A stretch of 21,393 bases of DNA from TMED26 sp042088965 (GCA_042088965.1 JBELLC010000042.1:1-21393); one strand, 5' to 3'. Shown: positions 1-8,547, numbered from the stretch's first letter. Numbers and translations: made by a program. The notes: generated by a model not told the origin, from the sequence alone.

Positions 1-214
1 GCACTTTTTGAGCCGATATCACGAAAAGCCCGTACTGTTTCTGGCACCGCCAGCTTTGGCGTTTGTTGCAAAGGCTGTTTCAGATCATGGTGGGGTTGTG
101 CAAGTTGACAGTGGTGCCCAGGGAACCGGCTTACGGTTTTCCCTGCCGATTGCCCCGGCCATTGACACGCAGCTCAGGCAGCCGGATGAGATGCCGTCAG
201 GACAGTGGTCATGA
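1..214 (+). CDS. ntrB: NtrB nitrogen-sensor histidine kinase, C-terminal end (partial, frame disturbed)
   Basis: Only the last ~70 codons of the NtrB kinase, which controls phosphorylation of NtrC, lie in the window. From about base 56 the frame ending at TGA 212-214 reads LAFVAKAVSDHGGVVQVDSG and then FSLPIAP, the usual end of the HATPase domain after the G2 box. Upstream of that the frame fails: frame 1 reads ALFEP and KARTVSGT, the expected LFEPxxTTK and GTG pieces, while the frame that continues to the stop reads unrelated residues. At least one indel, about 2 nt missing near bases 48-56, is needed to join them, and another local fault seems likely near 16-24. The stop overlaps the ntrC start (ATGA). 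Identity rests on these motifs plus ntrC directly downstream. The damage could be contig-edge error or a real lesion. Confidence 0.8.
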   Translation, partial: HFLSRYHEKPVLFLAPPALAFVAKAVSDHGGVVQVDSGAQGTGLRFSLPIAPAIDTQLRQPDEMPSGQWS

Positions 215-1659
215 GCGCTCAATCAACGGTTTTAATCGCCGACGATGATCGGGCTATCCGCACCGTGTTGAGCCAGGCGCTGACGCGGGCGGGCCATGAT
301 GTGCGTACCACCGATACAGCGGCGACTTTGTGGCAATGGATTGCCCGTGGTGATGGCGATTTGGTCATTACAGATGTGGTCATGCCGGATGAAAATGGTC
401 TGGATATGTTGCCGCGGATCAAACGCTTGCGCCCAGATCTTCGGATCATTGTGATGAGCGCTCAAAACACCTTGCTGACGGCGTTAAAAGCAAATGAGCG
501 CGGGGCGTTTGATTACTTACCCAAGCCGTTTGATTTGAATGAGTTGTTAGCATCCGTCAATAAAGCGTTGGCTGCACCCCGGAAGGCCATTGCTGAAAGC
601 GATGATGGCGACGAAGAAGATGCACTGCCATTGATTGGCCGGTCAGCAGCTATGCAAGAGATTTATCGGACCATGGCGCGGCTGGTGAGCACGGATCTGA
701 CAGTGATGATTAGCGGCGAATCAGGGACAGGCAAAGAATTGGTTGCCCGTGCATTGCATGATTATGGCAAGCGTCGGCGCGGACCGTTTGTCGCGGTAAA
801 TATGGCGGCAATCCCGCGTGACTTAATCGAGAGTGAGCTTTTTGGTCACGAAAAGGGGGCTTTTACGGGGGCCACCAACCGGTCTGTTGGGCGTTTTGCG
901 CAGGCACAATCAGGGACCCTTTTTCTGGATGAAATTGGCGATATGCCACCAGAAGCGCAAACGCGGCTTTTACGCGTCTTGCAAGAGGGCGAATATACGT
1001 CAGTTGGTGGCCGTGAAATTATTCGCACCGATGTGCGTATTGTGGCGGCGACTCACCGTGATTTGCGCCAACACATTCGCCAAGGGCTGTTTCGCGAAGA
1101 CCTTTTCTACCGTTTAAATGTGGTTCCAATCCGTATGCCGCCGCTGCGCGAGCGGCGCGAGGATGTCGCTGATTTAGCGCGCCACTTTTTAACCCAAGCC
1201 GCCGAGGAAGGATTGCCGGAAAAGGCCATTGATGGGCCAGGTTTGGAGCGTTTGCGGCGGCATGATTGGCCCGGAAACGTGCGCGAGTTGGAAAATATGA
1301 TGCGCCGAATAGCTGCCCTATACGCCGAAGAAGTGATTGGCGAAGCGGTTCTTGCCTCCGAAATCGAAGGCCTTGACGACTTTCAGGATTTTGCAGAGGG
1401 CCCCGCCAGCGATGAAAGCCTTGGGCAGGCTGTTGAGCGTCATTTAGATGCTTATTTTGGGGGCCACGGCGACGGCTTGCCACCGATTGGCCTTTATGAC
1501 CGAATTATTCATGAAATTGAGCGACCATTGCTGACCATTTCATTATCGGCTTGCCGGGGAAACCAGATTAAAGCTGCCGAGTTATTGGGTATTAATCGCA
1601 ATACCTTACGAAAAAAACTGCGTTTATTGGACATTCCTGTCATTCGTGACTTAAAGTAG
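211..1659 (+). CDS. ntrC: NtrC, sigma-54-dependent nitrogen response regulator
   Basis: Two-component activator that, when phosphorylated by NtrB, remodels sigma-54 RNA polymerase at nitrogen-assimilation promoters. The 482-residue protein is full length. The receiver domain covers ~1-120, with acidic pocket DDD 11-13, phospho-acceptor D55 (in VITDVVMP) and K105. The AAA+ domain covers ~140-375, with Walker A GESGTGKE 169-176, the sigma-54 contact loop GAFTGA 216-221, Walker B TLFLDEIGD 236-244 and the arginine-rich FYRLNVVPIRMPPLRERRED region. A Fis-type helix-turn-helix ends the protein (NQIKAAELLGINRNTLRKKL). I chose ATG 211, which overlaps the ntrB stop by 4 nt and puts the phospho-Asp at the usual distance. 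A GTG at 205 is in frame but less likely. All functional motifs are intact. Confidence 0.96.
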   Translation: MSAQSTVLIADDDRAIRTVLSQALTRAGHDVRTTDTAATLWQWIARGDGDLVITDVVMPDENGLDMLPRIKRLRPDLRIIVMSAQNTLLTALKANERGAFDYLPKPFDLNELLASVNKALAAPRKAIAESDDGDEEDALPLIGRSAAMQEIYRTMARLVSTDLTVMISGESGTGKELVARALHDYGKRRRGPFVAVNMAAIPRDLIESELFGHEKGAFTGATNRSVGRFAQAQSGTLFLDEIGDMPPEAQTRLLRVLQEGEYTSVGGREIIRTDVRIVAATHRDLRQHIRQGLFREDLFYRLNVVPIRMPPLRERREDVADLARHFLTQAAEEGLPEKAIDGPGLERLRRHDWPGNVRELENMMRRIAALYAEEVIGEAVLASEIEGLDDFQDFAEGPASDESLGQAVERHLDAYFGGHGDGLPPIGLYDRIIHEIERPLLTISLSACRGNQIKAAELLGINRNTLRKKLRLLDIPVIRDLK

Positions 1660-1688
1660 CAGCGCATGTTCAGCGTATAGCCGAGGCG

Positions 1689-3965
1689 ATGGCACAGATT
1701 TCTTTCGACGGCGATAAAACAGAGCGACGCGCCCTATTTGTGCGTATCTGGCATTATCTTGCCTCTTTTACGGCGGCGAAGACACGATTGCGCCGATTTG
1801 CCATTTTGCTGTTGCTCGCAGCATCGTTAGCGGCAGCTGCGACCAGTTATCTTCTACTCACAGGAACAGGCCGAGACGGCAGTGAGCCACAAACGGTTTT
1901 GGCTGTGCTTTATGGTAATTTGTTTTTGTTGCTGTTGGTTGGGGTTTTGGTCGGCCGGCAGGTTGCCAAACTCTGGGTTGAACGTCGGCGCGGGCTTGCG
2001 GGGTCCCGGCTTCATGTGCGTTTGGTTTTGATGTTTGGCTTGGTGGCGATGACACCAGCGGTTCTGGTGTCAGCATTTTCGATCACGTTTTTTGATTTTG
2101 GCGTCCGTGAATGGTTCAGTGAGCGCGTCGGCGCGGCGGTCAAAAGCGCTGAAGCTGTGGCCGAGGCGTATCTGCAAGAGCATCAACAGACAATTAAAGG
2201 TCAAATCCTACTGATCGCGAATGACTTAAACCGTGACTCGGCTGTTTTATCACGTAACATCAATGGCTTGCGAAAGGTTGTTCGCGTCCATTCGGTTGTT
2301 CGGAACCTACCAGAAGTGGTGGTTTTCAATCGGACGGGCAGCGTTCTTGCGCGCTCGGCCCTAAGTTTGAGTTTTGAGTTTCAGCCCGTTTCAGAATCTG
2401 CCATGCGGGAAGCGTCGAATGGCGAGGTTGTTGTTATTCCGGCGGGTAAAGATGAAAAAGTCCGTGCGCTGGTGCGTTTAAACGGCTTCTCCGATGCGTT
2501 TTTGTTGATTGGCCGCTATGTCGATAGCGATATCATTGCCCATGTGTCACGCACAGAGCGGGCGGTGGCGCAATATCGCGCCTTGGAGCTGAATTGGCTT
2601 GATATTCAGATCACCTTTGCGGGTATTTTCACCATGTCATCCTTGCTGTTGTTAATGGCGGCTATTTGGGTTGGCCTGAACATGGCCAATCGGTTAGCAC
2701 GGCCGGTAAGCGCCCTGATTGCCGCTGCTGAACGGGTGAGTGTTGGTGATTTGTCGACCCGGATTGACAAAACAGAGGATGCAGGGGAATTAAAAATTCT
2801 TGGCGCGTCATTTAATAAAATGGCACAACAACTTGAAATGCAACGTTTTGATTTGATCACGGCAAACCGGCAATTAGACCAACGACGGATCTTTACAGAA
2901 GCTGTTCTACAGGGCGTTTCTGCTGGTATTATTGGCCTGACCTCTGGCGGCAATATTAATCTGAGCAACCACATTGCGAGCGATTTATTGGCGACAGATT
3001 TGACAGCTTTTTTAGGCAAGTCACTTGTTGAGGCTGTGCCTGAATTCAGCGAGCTCATGGATAAATTGGAGCGTATTCCGAAGCGCTCACTGGAACGGGA
3101 AATCGTCATTTTACGAGGTGAGCGACGGATCAATCTGTTTGTGCGTTTAACGGTCGAGATTGAGGATCAAAGCGTTGTCGGATATGTGCTGACGTTTGAT
3201 GATATTTCGGATCTTTTATCAGCGCAGCGGATCGCGGCATGGGCTGATGTGGCGCGCCGTATCGCCCATGAAATCAAAAACCCTCTGACGCCCATCCAAT
3301 TGGCCGCAGAGCGTTTAAAGCGGAAGTATGGGGCGGAAATTCAAACGGATCGGGCGGTTTTTAACGAATGCACAGACACCATCGTCCGGCAGGTGGATGA
3401 CATTGGCCGCATGGTTGATGAGTTTTCAGCGTTTGCCCGCATGCCGACACCACAGTTTGAAGCGGTCAATCTATCAGACTTAATGCATGAGATGAGCCAA
3501 TTTCACGGCACCGCTTATCAGGGTATTACGGTTCATTTAACCGGCGGTCGTGTGCCGTTTATTGTGCAATGTGACGCCCGGCAAGTCCGCCAGGCGGTTA
3601 CCAATCTGATTAAAAATGCAGCGGAATCGGTCGCTTCTTGTTTTGTGTCGGGGGAATTGACAGCGGGCGACGGCTCCATAAATCTTGGTATTCTGCGACG
3701 CGGCGATCATATTGTCGTTGTGATTGAAGACAATGGTCGCGGTTTGCCACATGAAGATCGTCACCGCTTGACAGAGCCCTATGTCACCACGCGAAACCGC
3801 GGCACAGGCCTGGGACTAGCGATTGTAAAAAAGATCATGGAAGATCATGGAGGTATGTTAAAATTAAGCGATTCGAGGACTCGCGGCGCCGTCGCTGAGA
3901 TGTATTTTCCTGCGATTGATGGGGACATGCATGACCCCGATCCATCGCTGACGAAGGACGTCTGA
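1689..3965 (+). CDS. ntrY: NtrY, membrane-bound sensor histidine kinase
   Basis: Sensor kinase partner of NtrX, linked in other alphaproteobacteria to nitrogen metabolism and redox or microaerobic control. The 758-residue protein has hydrophobic segments near residues 37-57, 69-89 and 112-135, a periplasmic-type sensory region to ~305, and a further membrane segment at ~310-330. A HAMP domain (~330-382), a PAS-like region (~395-505) and a HisKA helix with H527 in ARRIAHEIKNPLTPIQ follow. The HATPase domain has an N box (NLIKNAAES, ~639-647), a G1 box (IEDNGRGLP) and a G2 box (GTGLGLAIVKK). It begins 29 nt after ntrC. The GAGG before ATG 1689 is almost adjacent to the start, so the ribosome site is poor, but no better in-frame start is visible. 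Its TGA shares a base with the ntrX ATG. Confidence 0.95.
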   Translation: MAQISFDGDKTERRALFVRIWHYLASFTAAKTRLRRFAILLLLAASLAAAATSYLLLTGTGRDGSEPQTVLAVLYGNLFLLLLVGVLVGRQVAKLWVERRRGLAGSRLHVRLVLMFGLVAMTPAVLVSAFSITFFDFGVREWFSERVGAAVKSAEAVAEAYLQEHQQTIKGQILLIANDLNRDSAVLSRNINGLRKVVRVHSVVRNLPEVVVFNRTGSVLARSALSLSFEFQPVSESAMREASNGEVVVIPAGKDEKVRALVRLNGFSDAFLLIGRYVDSDIIAHVSRTERAVAQYRALELNWLDIQITFAGIFTMSSLLLLMAAIWVGLNMANRLARPVSALIAAAERVSVGDLSTRIDKTEDAGELKILGASFNKMAQQLEMQRFDLITANRQLDQRRIFTEAVLQGVSAGIIGLTSGGNINLSNHIASDLLATDLTAFLGKSLVEAVPEFSELMDKLERIPKRSLEREIVILRGERRINLFVRLTVEIEDQSVVGYVLTFDDISDLLSAQRIAAWADVARRIAHEIKNPLTPIQLAAERLKRKYGAEIQTDRAVFNECTDTIVRQVDDIGRMVDEFSAFARMPTPQFEAVNLSDLMHEMSQFHGTAYQGITVHLTGGRVPFIVQCDARQVRQAVTNLIKNAAESVASCFVSGELTAGDGSINLGILRRGDHIVVVIEDNGRGLPHEDRHRLTEPYVTTRNRGTGLGLAIVKKIMEDHGGMLKLSDSRTRGAVAEMYFPAIDGDMHDPDPSLTKDV

Positions 3966-5392
3966 TGTCGGTTACACAAGATATCTTAATTGTCGACGAT
4001 GAAGCCGATATCCGCAGCCTGATAAGCGGTGTGCTGGCAGATGAGGGCTATGCCCCGCGGCAGGCTGCAAATGATGAAGAAGCTTTCGCTGCTGTCGCGC
4101 TGCGCCGTCCAGACCTGATTATTCTCGATATTTGGTTAAAGAATAGCCGCTTAGACGGTTTGGGGATTCTTGAAAAAATTATTGCTGATCTTCCCAATTT
4201 ACCCATTTTGATGATCAGTGGCCATGGGACCATTGAAACAGCGGTTTTGGCGATCAAAAAAGGTGCCTATGATTTTATTGAAAAGCCGTTCAAGACGGAT
4301 CGTCTGATCCATATGGTTGAACGTGCAATGGAGGCGGCACGGCTGCGCCGGGAAAATAACGATCTGCGACAACGCGCCGACATTAATCTCGATGTGATTG
4401 GCCGATCTTCTGGTTTCTCGCAATTGATGGCCTCGATCGAGAAAGTCGGCCCCACCAACAGCCGGGTATTAATCACGGGGCCCGCGGGCGCTGGCAAAGA
4501 GGTTGCGGCGCGCATGCTGCATCAACGTTCAAATCGTGGTGATGGCCCGCTGGTGGTGCTTAACTGTGCAAATTTAAAGGCGAACCGTCTGGAAGTTGAA
4601 TTATTCGGCAGGGAAAGTGTCGACAGCACCGGCCAAGCTGGCACGACAGACCGCCCCCAGCGTCTGACAGGAACGTTTGAACAAGCTCACAATGGTACCT
4701 TGTACCTTGATGAAGTGGCTGATATGCCTATGGAAACACAAGGAAAAATCGTTCGCATCTTGCAAGAGCAACGGTTTCGCCGTGTTGGCGGTCAGTCGAT
4801 GGTTGAGGTGGATGTGCGGGTTATCGCCTCAACCTCAAAAGAGCTGAATAAAGAAATCGCCGCTGGGCGGTTCCGTGAGGACTTGTACTACCGTCTGAAC
4901 GTCGTGCCCCTGCGGGTGCCGTATTTGCGCGAACGGCGCGAGGATATTCCGGTTTTGGTGGAGCATTTTATGGTGCAATCAGCCCGAATTGCGGGTCGCC
5001 CACAGCGTTCAATTGGTGACGATGCTATGGCCATCCTGCAAGCCTATGATTGGCCTGGCAATGTGCGCCAGTTGCGCAATGTTATTGATTGGTTAATGAT
5101 TATGGTGCCTGGGCAAGCAGGCGATCCTATTCGGGCTGATATGCTGCCGCCAGAATTTATTGGTGTTTCTCCCGGCGGCGCTGAATGGGATAGAAGCGGT
5201 GAGATTTTAGGCATGCCATTGCGGGATGCACGCGAAGTGTTTGAGCGCGAGTATCTTGAAGCACAGGTCAATCGGTTTGGCGGAAATATATCGCGAACGG
5301 CTGCATTTGTTGGCATGGAACGCTCGGCTTTACATCGCAAACTTCGCGCGCTTGGGGTTGGTGGTAATGATCGCGGTGCGGTGAACGAATAG
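3965..5392 (+). CDS. ntrX: NtrX, response regulator with AAA+ domain lacking GAFTGA
   Basis: Cognate regulator of NtrY. The 475-residue protein has a receiver domain with DDE 11-13, phospho-acceptor D55 (IILDIWL) and K107. The AAA+ core has Walker A GPAGAGKE 172-179, Walker B TLYLDE 245-250 and the FREDLYYRLNVVPLRVP segment. A Fis-like helix-turn-helix ends it (NISRTAAFVGMERSALHRKL). The GAFTGA loop of true sigma-54 activators is missing: the stretch after ELFG (residues ~214-236) reads RESVDSTGQAG and onward. This is known for alphaproteobacterial NtrX and implies that it does not activate through sigma-54 in the classical way. The ATG at 3965 overlaps the ntrY TGA by one base, so the pair is translationally coupled. 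Confidence 0.95.
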   Translation: MSVTQDILIVDDEADIRSLISGVLADEGYAPRQAANDEEAFAAVALRRPDLIILDIWLKNSRLDGLGILEKIIADLPNLPILMISGHGTIETAVLAIKKGAYDFIEKPFKTDRLIHMVERAMEAARLRRENNDLRQRADINLDVIGRSSGFSQLMASIEKVGPTNSRVLITGPAGAGKEVAARMLHQRSNRGDGPLVVLNCANLKANRLEVELFGRESVDSTGQAGTTDRPQRLTGTFEQAHNGTLYLDEVADMPMETQGKIVRILQEQRFRRVGGQSMVEVDVRVIASTSKELNKEIAAGRFREDLYYRLNVVPLRVPYLRERREDIPVLVEHFMVQSARIAGRPQRSIGDDAMAILQAYDWPGNVRQLRNVIDWLMIMVPGQAGDPIRADMLPPEFIGVSPGGAEWDRSGEILGMPLRDAREVFEREYLEAQVNRFGGNISRTAAFVGMERSALHRKLRALGVGGNDRGAVNE

Positions 5393-5401
5393 GACAGGGC
5401 A

Positions 5402-6778
5402 ATGCAGATTGTTATTTGCGGCGCAGGCTTGGTTGGAACCAGCATTGCGGAACATTTGGCGCATGAAAATAATGATGTAACGATCATTGATCAGAATCCG
5501 GCACTTGTCCGAAAGATTTCTGAAAATTTAGATGTGCGCGGTGTTGTTGGTTTGGCGTCGCATCCTAATATCCTCGACGATGCAGGCATTCGCGATGCCG
5601 ATATGTTGATCGCCGTGACCTTCGCCGATGAGGTGAATATGGTCGCCTGCCAGATTGCCCATTCGCTGTTTGATGTGCCGCTGAAAATTGCCCGGGTCCG
5701 CCAGCAAGAGTACTTGCAACCGATTTGGGCAGATTTGTATAGCCGCGATAACATGCCGATTGATCATATCATTTCCCCGGAAATTGAAGTGGCAAGGGCG
5801 ATCAATCGCCGCCTGAGTGTGCCCGGCGCCTTGGATGTTGTCTCGATGGCGGATGATTTGGCCGTTGTGGTGGGGGTGCGCTGTGATGATGGCTGCCCGA
5901 TCATCGATACACCGCTGAAACAGCTGACAGAGTTATTTCCTGATCTGTGGATGACGATCCTGGCGATTATTCGCGATGGCGTCGGCATTGTGCCGTCCAG
6001 TCAAGAAATGCTGCACGTCAGCGACGAAGTCTATTTTGTTTGTGATCTGGCACATTTAGCCCGTGCAATGGCGGCATTTGGCCATGAAGAAACCGAAGCA
6101 CGGCGGATTGTGATCGCCGGTGCGGGCAATATCGGCCTTAAGTTAACGGAGGAAATCGAACGAGAGCATCCCGGCGTTTCTGTGCGGTTAATTGAGGTGA
6201 ACGCTGAACGTGCCAAGTTCGTGGCGCAGGCCTTGCCGAAATCGGTTATCTTAAATGGCGATATTCTCGATGGTGATATCATGGAAGAGGCCGGGATATC
6301 GTCGGCGGAAACCTTCATTTCTGTATCGAACGATGATGAGGTTAATTTCATCAGCTGCTTATTGGCCAAACGCTATGGGGTGAGCCGCACTATTGCCCTT
6401 ATTAATAAATTGACGTACGCGCCATTAATTCGGTCTCTTGGCATTGATGTGGCGGTTAATCCCCGCGTCATTACCGTTTCATCCATTTTGCAGCACGTGC
6501 GTCGTGGCCGGATTCGTGGATTACATTCGGTTCAAGAGGATTTTGGTGAAGTCATCGAAGTTGAGGTTTTAGAGACATCGCCATTGGCAGGCAAAACAGT
6601 TGCTGATGTGAAGCTGCCGGAGGGCGTGATGCTGGGGGTTCGGCTGCGGGGCGAAAAAATTAGTGTGGTACGCGGCAGCACAGATTTTCTTGCTGGTGAC
6701 CGCTTGGTGCTATTTGCCACATATGAGGCAGTGAAAAAAGTTGAAAAGCTATTCGCCGTCCGCTTTGACTTTTTCTGA
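5402..6778 (+). CDS. trkA: TrkA, NAD-binding regulatory subunit of Trk potassium uptake
   Basis: Peripheral membrane protein that binds NAD(H) and gates the TrkH/TrkG potassium channel. The 458 residues form the expected duplicated RCK layout: a first Rossmann domain with GAGLVG 7-12 and an acidic D30 at the end of strand 2, an RCK-C lobe (~135-220), a second Rossmann domain with GAGNIG 240-245, and a second RCK-C lobe (~370-455). ATG 5402 lies 9 nt after ntrX, with AGGA at 5391-5394 spaced suitably. The position directly after ntrX and upstream of hfq is typical of alphaproteobacteria. No trkH lies in the window. Confidence 0.95.
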   Translation: MQIVICGAGLVGTSIAEHLAHENNDVTIIDQNPALVRKISENLDVRGVVGLASHPNILDDAGIRDADMLIAVTFADEVNMVACQIAHSLFDVPLKIARVRQQEYLQPIWADLYSRDNMPIDHIISPEIEVARAINRRLSVPGALDVVSMADDLAVVVGVRCDDGCPIIDTPLKQLTELFPDLWMTILAIIRDGVGIVPSSQEMLHVSDEVYFVCDLAHLARAMAAFGHEETEARRIVIAGAGNIGLKLTEEIEREHPGVSVRLIEVNAERAKFVAQALPKSVILNGDILDGDIMEEAGISSAETFISVSNDDEVNFISCLLAKRYGVSRTIALINKLTYAPLIRSLGIDVAVNPRVITVSSILQHVRRGRIRGLHSVQEDFGEVIEVEVLETSPLAGKTVADVKLPEGVMLGVRLRGEKISVVRGSTDFLAGDRLVLFATYEAVKKVEKLFAVRFDFF

Positions 6779-6801
6779 CCGAAATTCGCGCTATCTGTCA
6801 T

Positions 6802-6807
6802 TATAAT
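6802..6807 (+). promoter_or_regulatory. Possible -10 box for the aminotransferase gene
   Basis: A perfect TATAAT sits in the 56-nt gap between trkA and the aminotransferase, 27 nt before the ATG. No good -35 hexamer is found at 16-18 nt upstream (6779-6784 is CCGAAA), so this may be chance or an activator-dependent promoter. No terminator hairpin follows trkA, so read-through from the ntr genes is also possible. Confidence 0.25.
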
Positions 6808-6834
6808 CACGTCGTCTATTCAAGGAGTTTGGTC

Positions 6835-7558
6835 ATGTCCCGCATCGCCTATGTTAACGGTCAATATGTGCCACATGGTGAAGCATCAGTTCATGTTGAA
6901 GATCGCGGCTATCAGTTTGCCGATGGTGTCTATGAAGTGGTCTTGGTTCACAACGGCCGCCTCATCGACGAAGTGCCCCACCTTGACCGCTTGGATCGCT
7001 CTCTCAATGAGTTGAGCATCGCCGCCCCAATGAGCCGCGTGGCCTTGCAAGCGGTGATGGGGGAGGTTGTGCGCCGAAATCGGGTGCGAACGGGTCTTGT
7101 TTATATGCAGGTGACGCGCGGGGTTGCACGCCGCGATCATGCCTTTCCTAAGGACGCAAAACCTGCCCTGGTGATGACGTGCAAACGGGTTTACGCCCCA
7201 AAGCCTGAGGCGATTGAAAAAGGCGTATCGGTCATCAGCATTGATGATATTCGCTGGGCACGTTGTGACATCAAGTCGGTTAGTTTGCTGCCNNNNNNNN
7301 NNNNNNNNNNNNNNNNNNNNNNNNNNNNNNNNNNNNNNNNNNNNNNNNNNNNNNNNNNNNNNNNNNNNNNNNNNNNNNNNNNNNNNNNNNNNGGAGGCCA
7401 AAGCCGCCCGTGAAGCGTTTGTCTCCAGTGCCACTGCTTTTGTTATGCCGGTTACGCAGATTGATGACACTGTTCTGGGCAATGGTCAGGCCGGTAACTT
7501 CACCATGGGGTTGCGGGATGCGTATTTTGACTACATGGCCGAAGCGAAACCTTTATGA
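6835..7558 (+). CDS. dat: D-amino-acid aminotransferase-type PLP fold-type IV enzyme, interrupted by scaffold gap
   Basis: Fold-type IV aminotransferase. The closest recognisable type is D-amino-acid aminotransferase (D-amino acid + 2-oxoglutarate giving a 2-oxo acid + D-glutamate). The N-terminal part (152 codons before the gap) has the family opening YVNGQYVPHGEASVHVEDRG, the FADGVYE segment and the PLP-binding lysine K147 in RCDIKSVSLL. After the gap the C-terminal 54 residues read EAKAAREAFVSSATAF, MPVTQID and GNFT. The central part, with the cofactor-contact Glu and the EGxSSN loop, is hidden by N. The two sides are in different frames only because the 100-N spacer is arbitrary. ATG 6835 is chosen over TTG 6829 because AAGGAG 6822-6827 lies 7 nt upstream. 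Branched-chain aminotransferase or aminodeoxychorismate lyase are less likely alternatives. The stop overlaps the next gene (ATGA). Confidence 0.85.
7293..7392. other. Assembly gap, 100 N of unknown true length
   Basis: Exactly 100 N in a row, the usual placeholder for a scaffold gap of unknown size. It falls inside the aminotransferase gene. Joining the two coding frames requires a true gap length divisible by 3, and 100 is not. Compared from memory with D-amino-acid aminotransferase, about 78-82 residues are missing between SLLP and EAKAARE, which suggests a real gap near 240 nt. Confidence 0.97.
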
Positions 7559-8205
7559 GCAAGGGGCCAGCAGCAGTCGTTTTTGACTGGGATAGTACAC
7601 TCGCCGATAACTGGGGCTCTTTTACCTTGGTGATGAATAAGACTTATGCAGCCTTTGGCATGCCGGAACGGACAGAAGCTGATTACCGCAGTGTCGCAGC
7701 GCGCTCAGCCCGGGATGTCTTTCCAGAGATTTTTGGGGATCAGGCTGACCGCGCCCATGAAATTTTTTATCGTGAGTTCACAGCGCATCACCTGACCAAA
7801 TTAAAACCCATGGGCGGCGCTGAAGCGTTGTTGGCGCATTTGCACAGGTCGGATATTTTACTCTCTATCGTCAGCAATAAATCAGGCGCTTTTTTGCGTC
7901 GTGAGGTTGACCATCTGGCCTGGACTCCAAAGTTTCACCGGGTGATTGGTGCCAATGATGCTGGCAGCGATAAGCCATCTGCGGCCCCGATGTCACTCGC
8001 TTTGGAGGGCGGCGGTATTGCCGCAACAAAGGGCGCGGTATGGTATGTTGGTGATACCGCGCTTGATATGGAATTTGCGCATAATGCGGGATGTCGCGCC
8101 GTGCTGGTTAATGCGGAATCTCGTGACTTAAATGATTTTGCGGCCTACCCACCTGATTTAGTGGTTGATCGCTGTGATTCTCTGATCGAACACTTGTGGG
8201 CTTGA
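7555..8205 (+). CDS. HAD-superfamily hydrolase, phosphoglycolate phosphatase-like
   Basis: Predicted cytoplasmic phosphatase of 216 residues. Motif I is DWDST with nucleophile D11 and acid D13; the usual DxDGT glycine is Ser here. Motif II is SNK 107-109, motif III is K140 in SDKPS, and motif IV is GDTALD 166-171. A helical cap lies between residues ~15 and ~85, as in subfamily I (Gph-like) enzymes. The substrate cannot be told from sequence. ATG 7555 overlaps the aminotransferase TGA by 4 nt, so the two proteins are probably made together and may act in one small pathway. The neighbourhood usually runs trkA-dat-hfq, so this gene may be an insertion into that order. The family is certain; the specific function is not. 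Confidence 0.85.
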   Translation: MSKGPAAVVFDWDSTLADNWGSFTLVMNKTYAAFGMPERTEADYRSVAARSARDVFPEIFGDQADRAHEIFYREFTAHHLTKLKPMGGAEALLAHLHRSDILLSIVSNKSGAFLRREVDHLAWTPKFHRVIGANDAGSDKPSAAPMSLALEGGGIAATKGAVWYVGDTALDMEFAHNAGCRAVLVNAESRDLNDFAAYPPDLVVDRCDSLIEHLWA

Positions 8206-8228
8206 GCCGAAATTATTTCCCTTATAAT
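8202..8228 (+). promoter_or_regulatory. Candidate sigma-70 promoter for hfq
   Basis: TTGAGC at 8202-8207, overlapping the HAD stop codon, and TATAAT at 8223-8228 are separated by 15 nt. The -10 is perfect, but the spacing is shorter than the ideal 17. The site sits in the 99-nt gap before hfq and would give a leader of ~70 nt. Confidence 0.4.
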
Positions 8229-8304
8229 ACTAGTCTACCTCGCGTGTACGCTTTCCCTGGCGTTCTGCATCTACTGAAAAAAAATGAAGGAAAGGCAAAA
8301 AACA

Positions 8305-8547
8305 ATGGCCAATGAAAAAAACAGTGTGCAGGAAGTTTTCCTGAATACCATTCGTCGTGATAAAACACCGGTAACGGTGTTTTTGGTGAACGGCGTGAAA
8401 CTGCAAGGTGTTGTGACGTGGTTTGATAACTTCTCGCTGTTATTGCGGCGTGATGCGCATTCACAATTAGTTTACAAACATGCGATTTCGACGATCATGC
8501 CAACCCAGCCAATCCGGTTGTTTGAAGGTGATGGTGAAGAACAATAG
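8305..8547 (+). CDS. hfq: Hfq RNA chaperone
   Basis: Hexameric Sm-like protein that promotes small RNA-mRNA pairing. The 80-residue protein shows the Sm1 region with TPVTVFLVNGVKLQG (21-35), VVTWFDNFSLLLRRD (36-50) and the Sm2 motif YKHAIS (57-62), followed by a short acidic tail typical of alphaproteobacteria. The start is placed at ATG 8305 (MANEKNSVQEVFL), which matches family N-termini and has AAAGG 8291-8295 nine nt upstream. An in-frame ATG at 8284 would add seven lysine- and arginine-rich residues and has no ribosome site. hflX follows, the classic hfq-hflX order. Confidence 0.97.
   Translation: MANEKNSVQEVFLNTIRRDKTPVTVFLVNGVKLQGVVTWFDNFSLLLRRDAHSQLVYKHAISTIMPTQPIRLFEGDGEEQ

Noticed and set aside
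1019..1483. 154-residue minus-strand frame inside ntrC
   Set aside because: Fully contained in an intact conserved gene, low-complexity Arg/Ala composition, no ribosome site or family signature.
1666..1680. Four-codon ORF (MFSV) between ntrC and ntrY
   Set aside because: Too short and without a ribosome site; nothing supports translation.
7214..7558. Separate gene starting at 7214 and crossing the N gap
   Set aside because: Its upstream part is an out-of-frame reading of the aminotransferase; the apparent frame change comes only from the arbitrary 100-N spacer.
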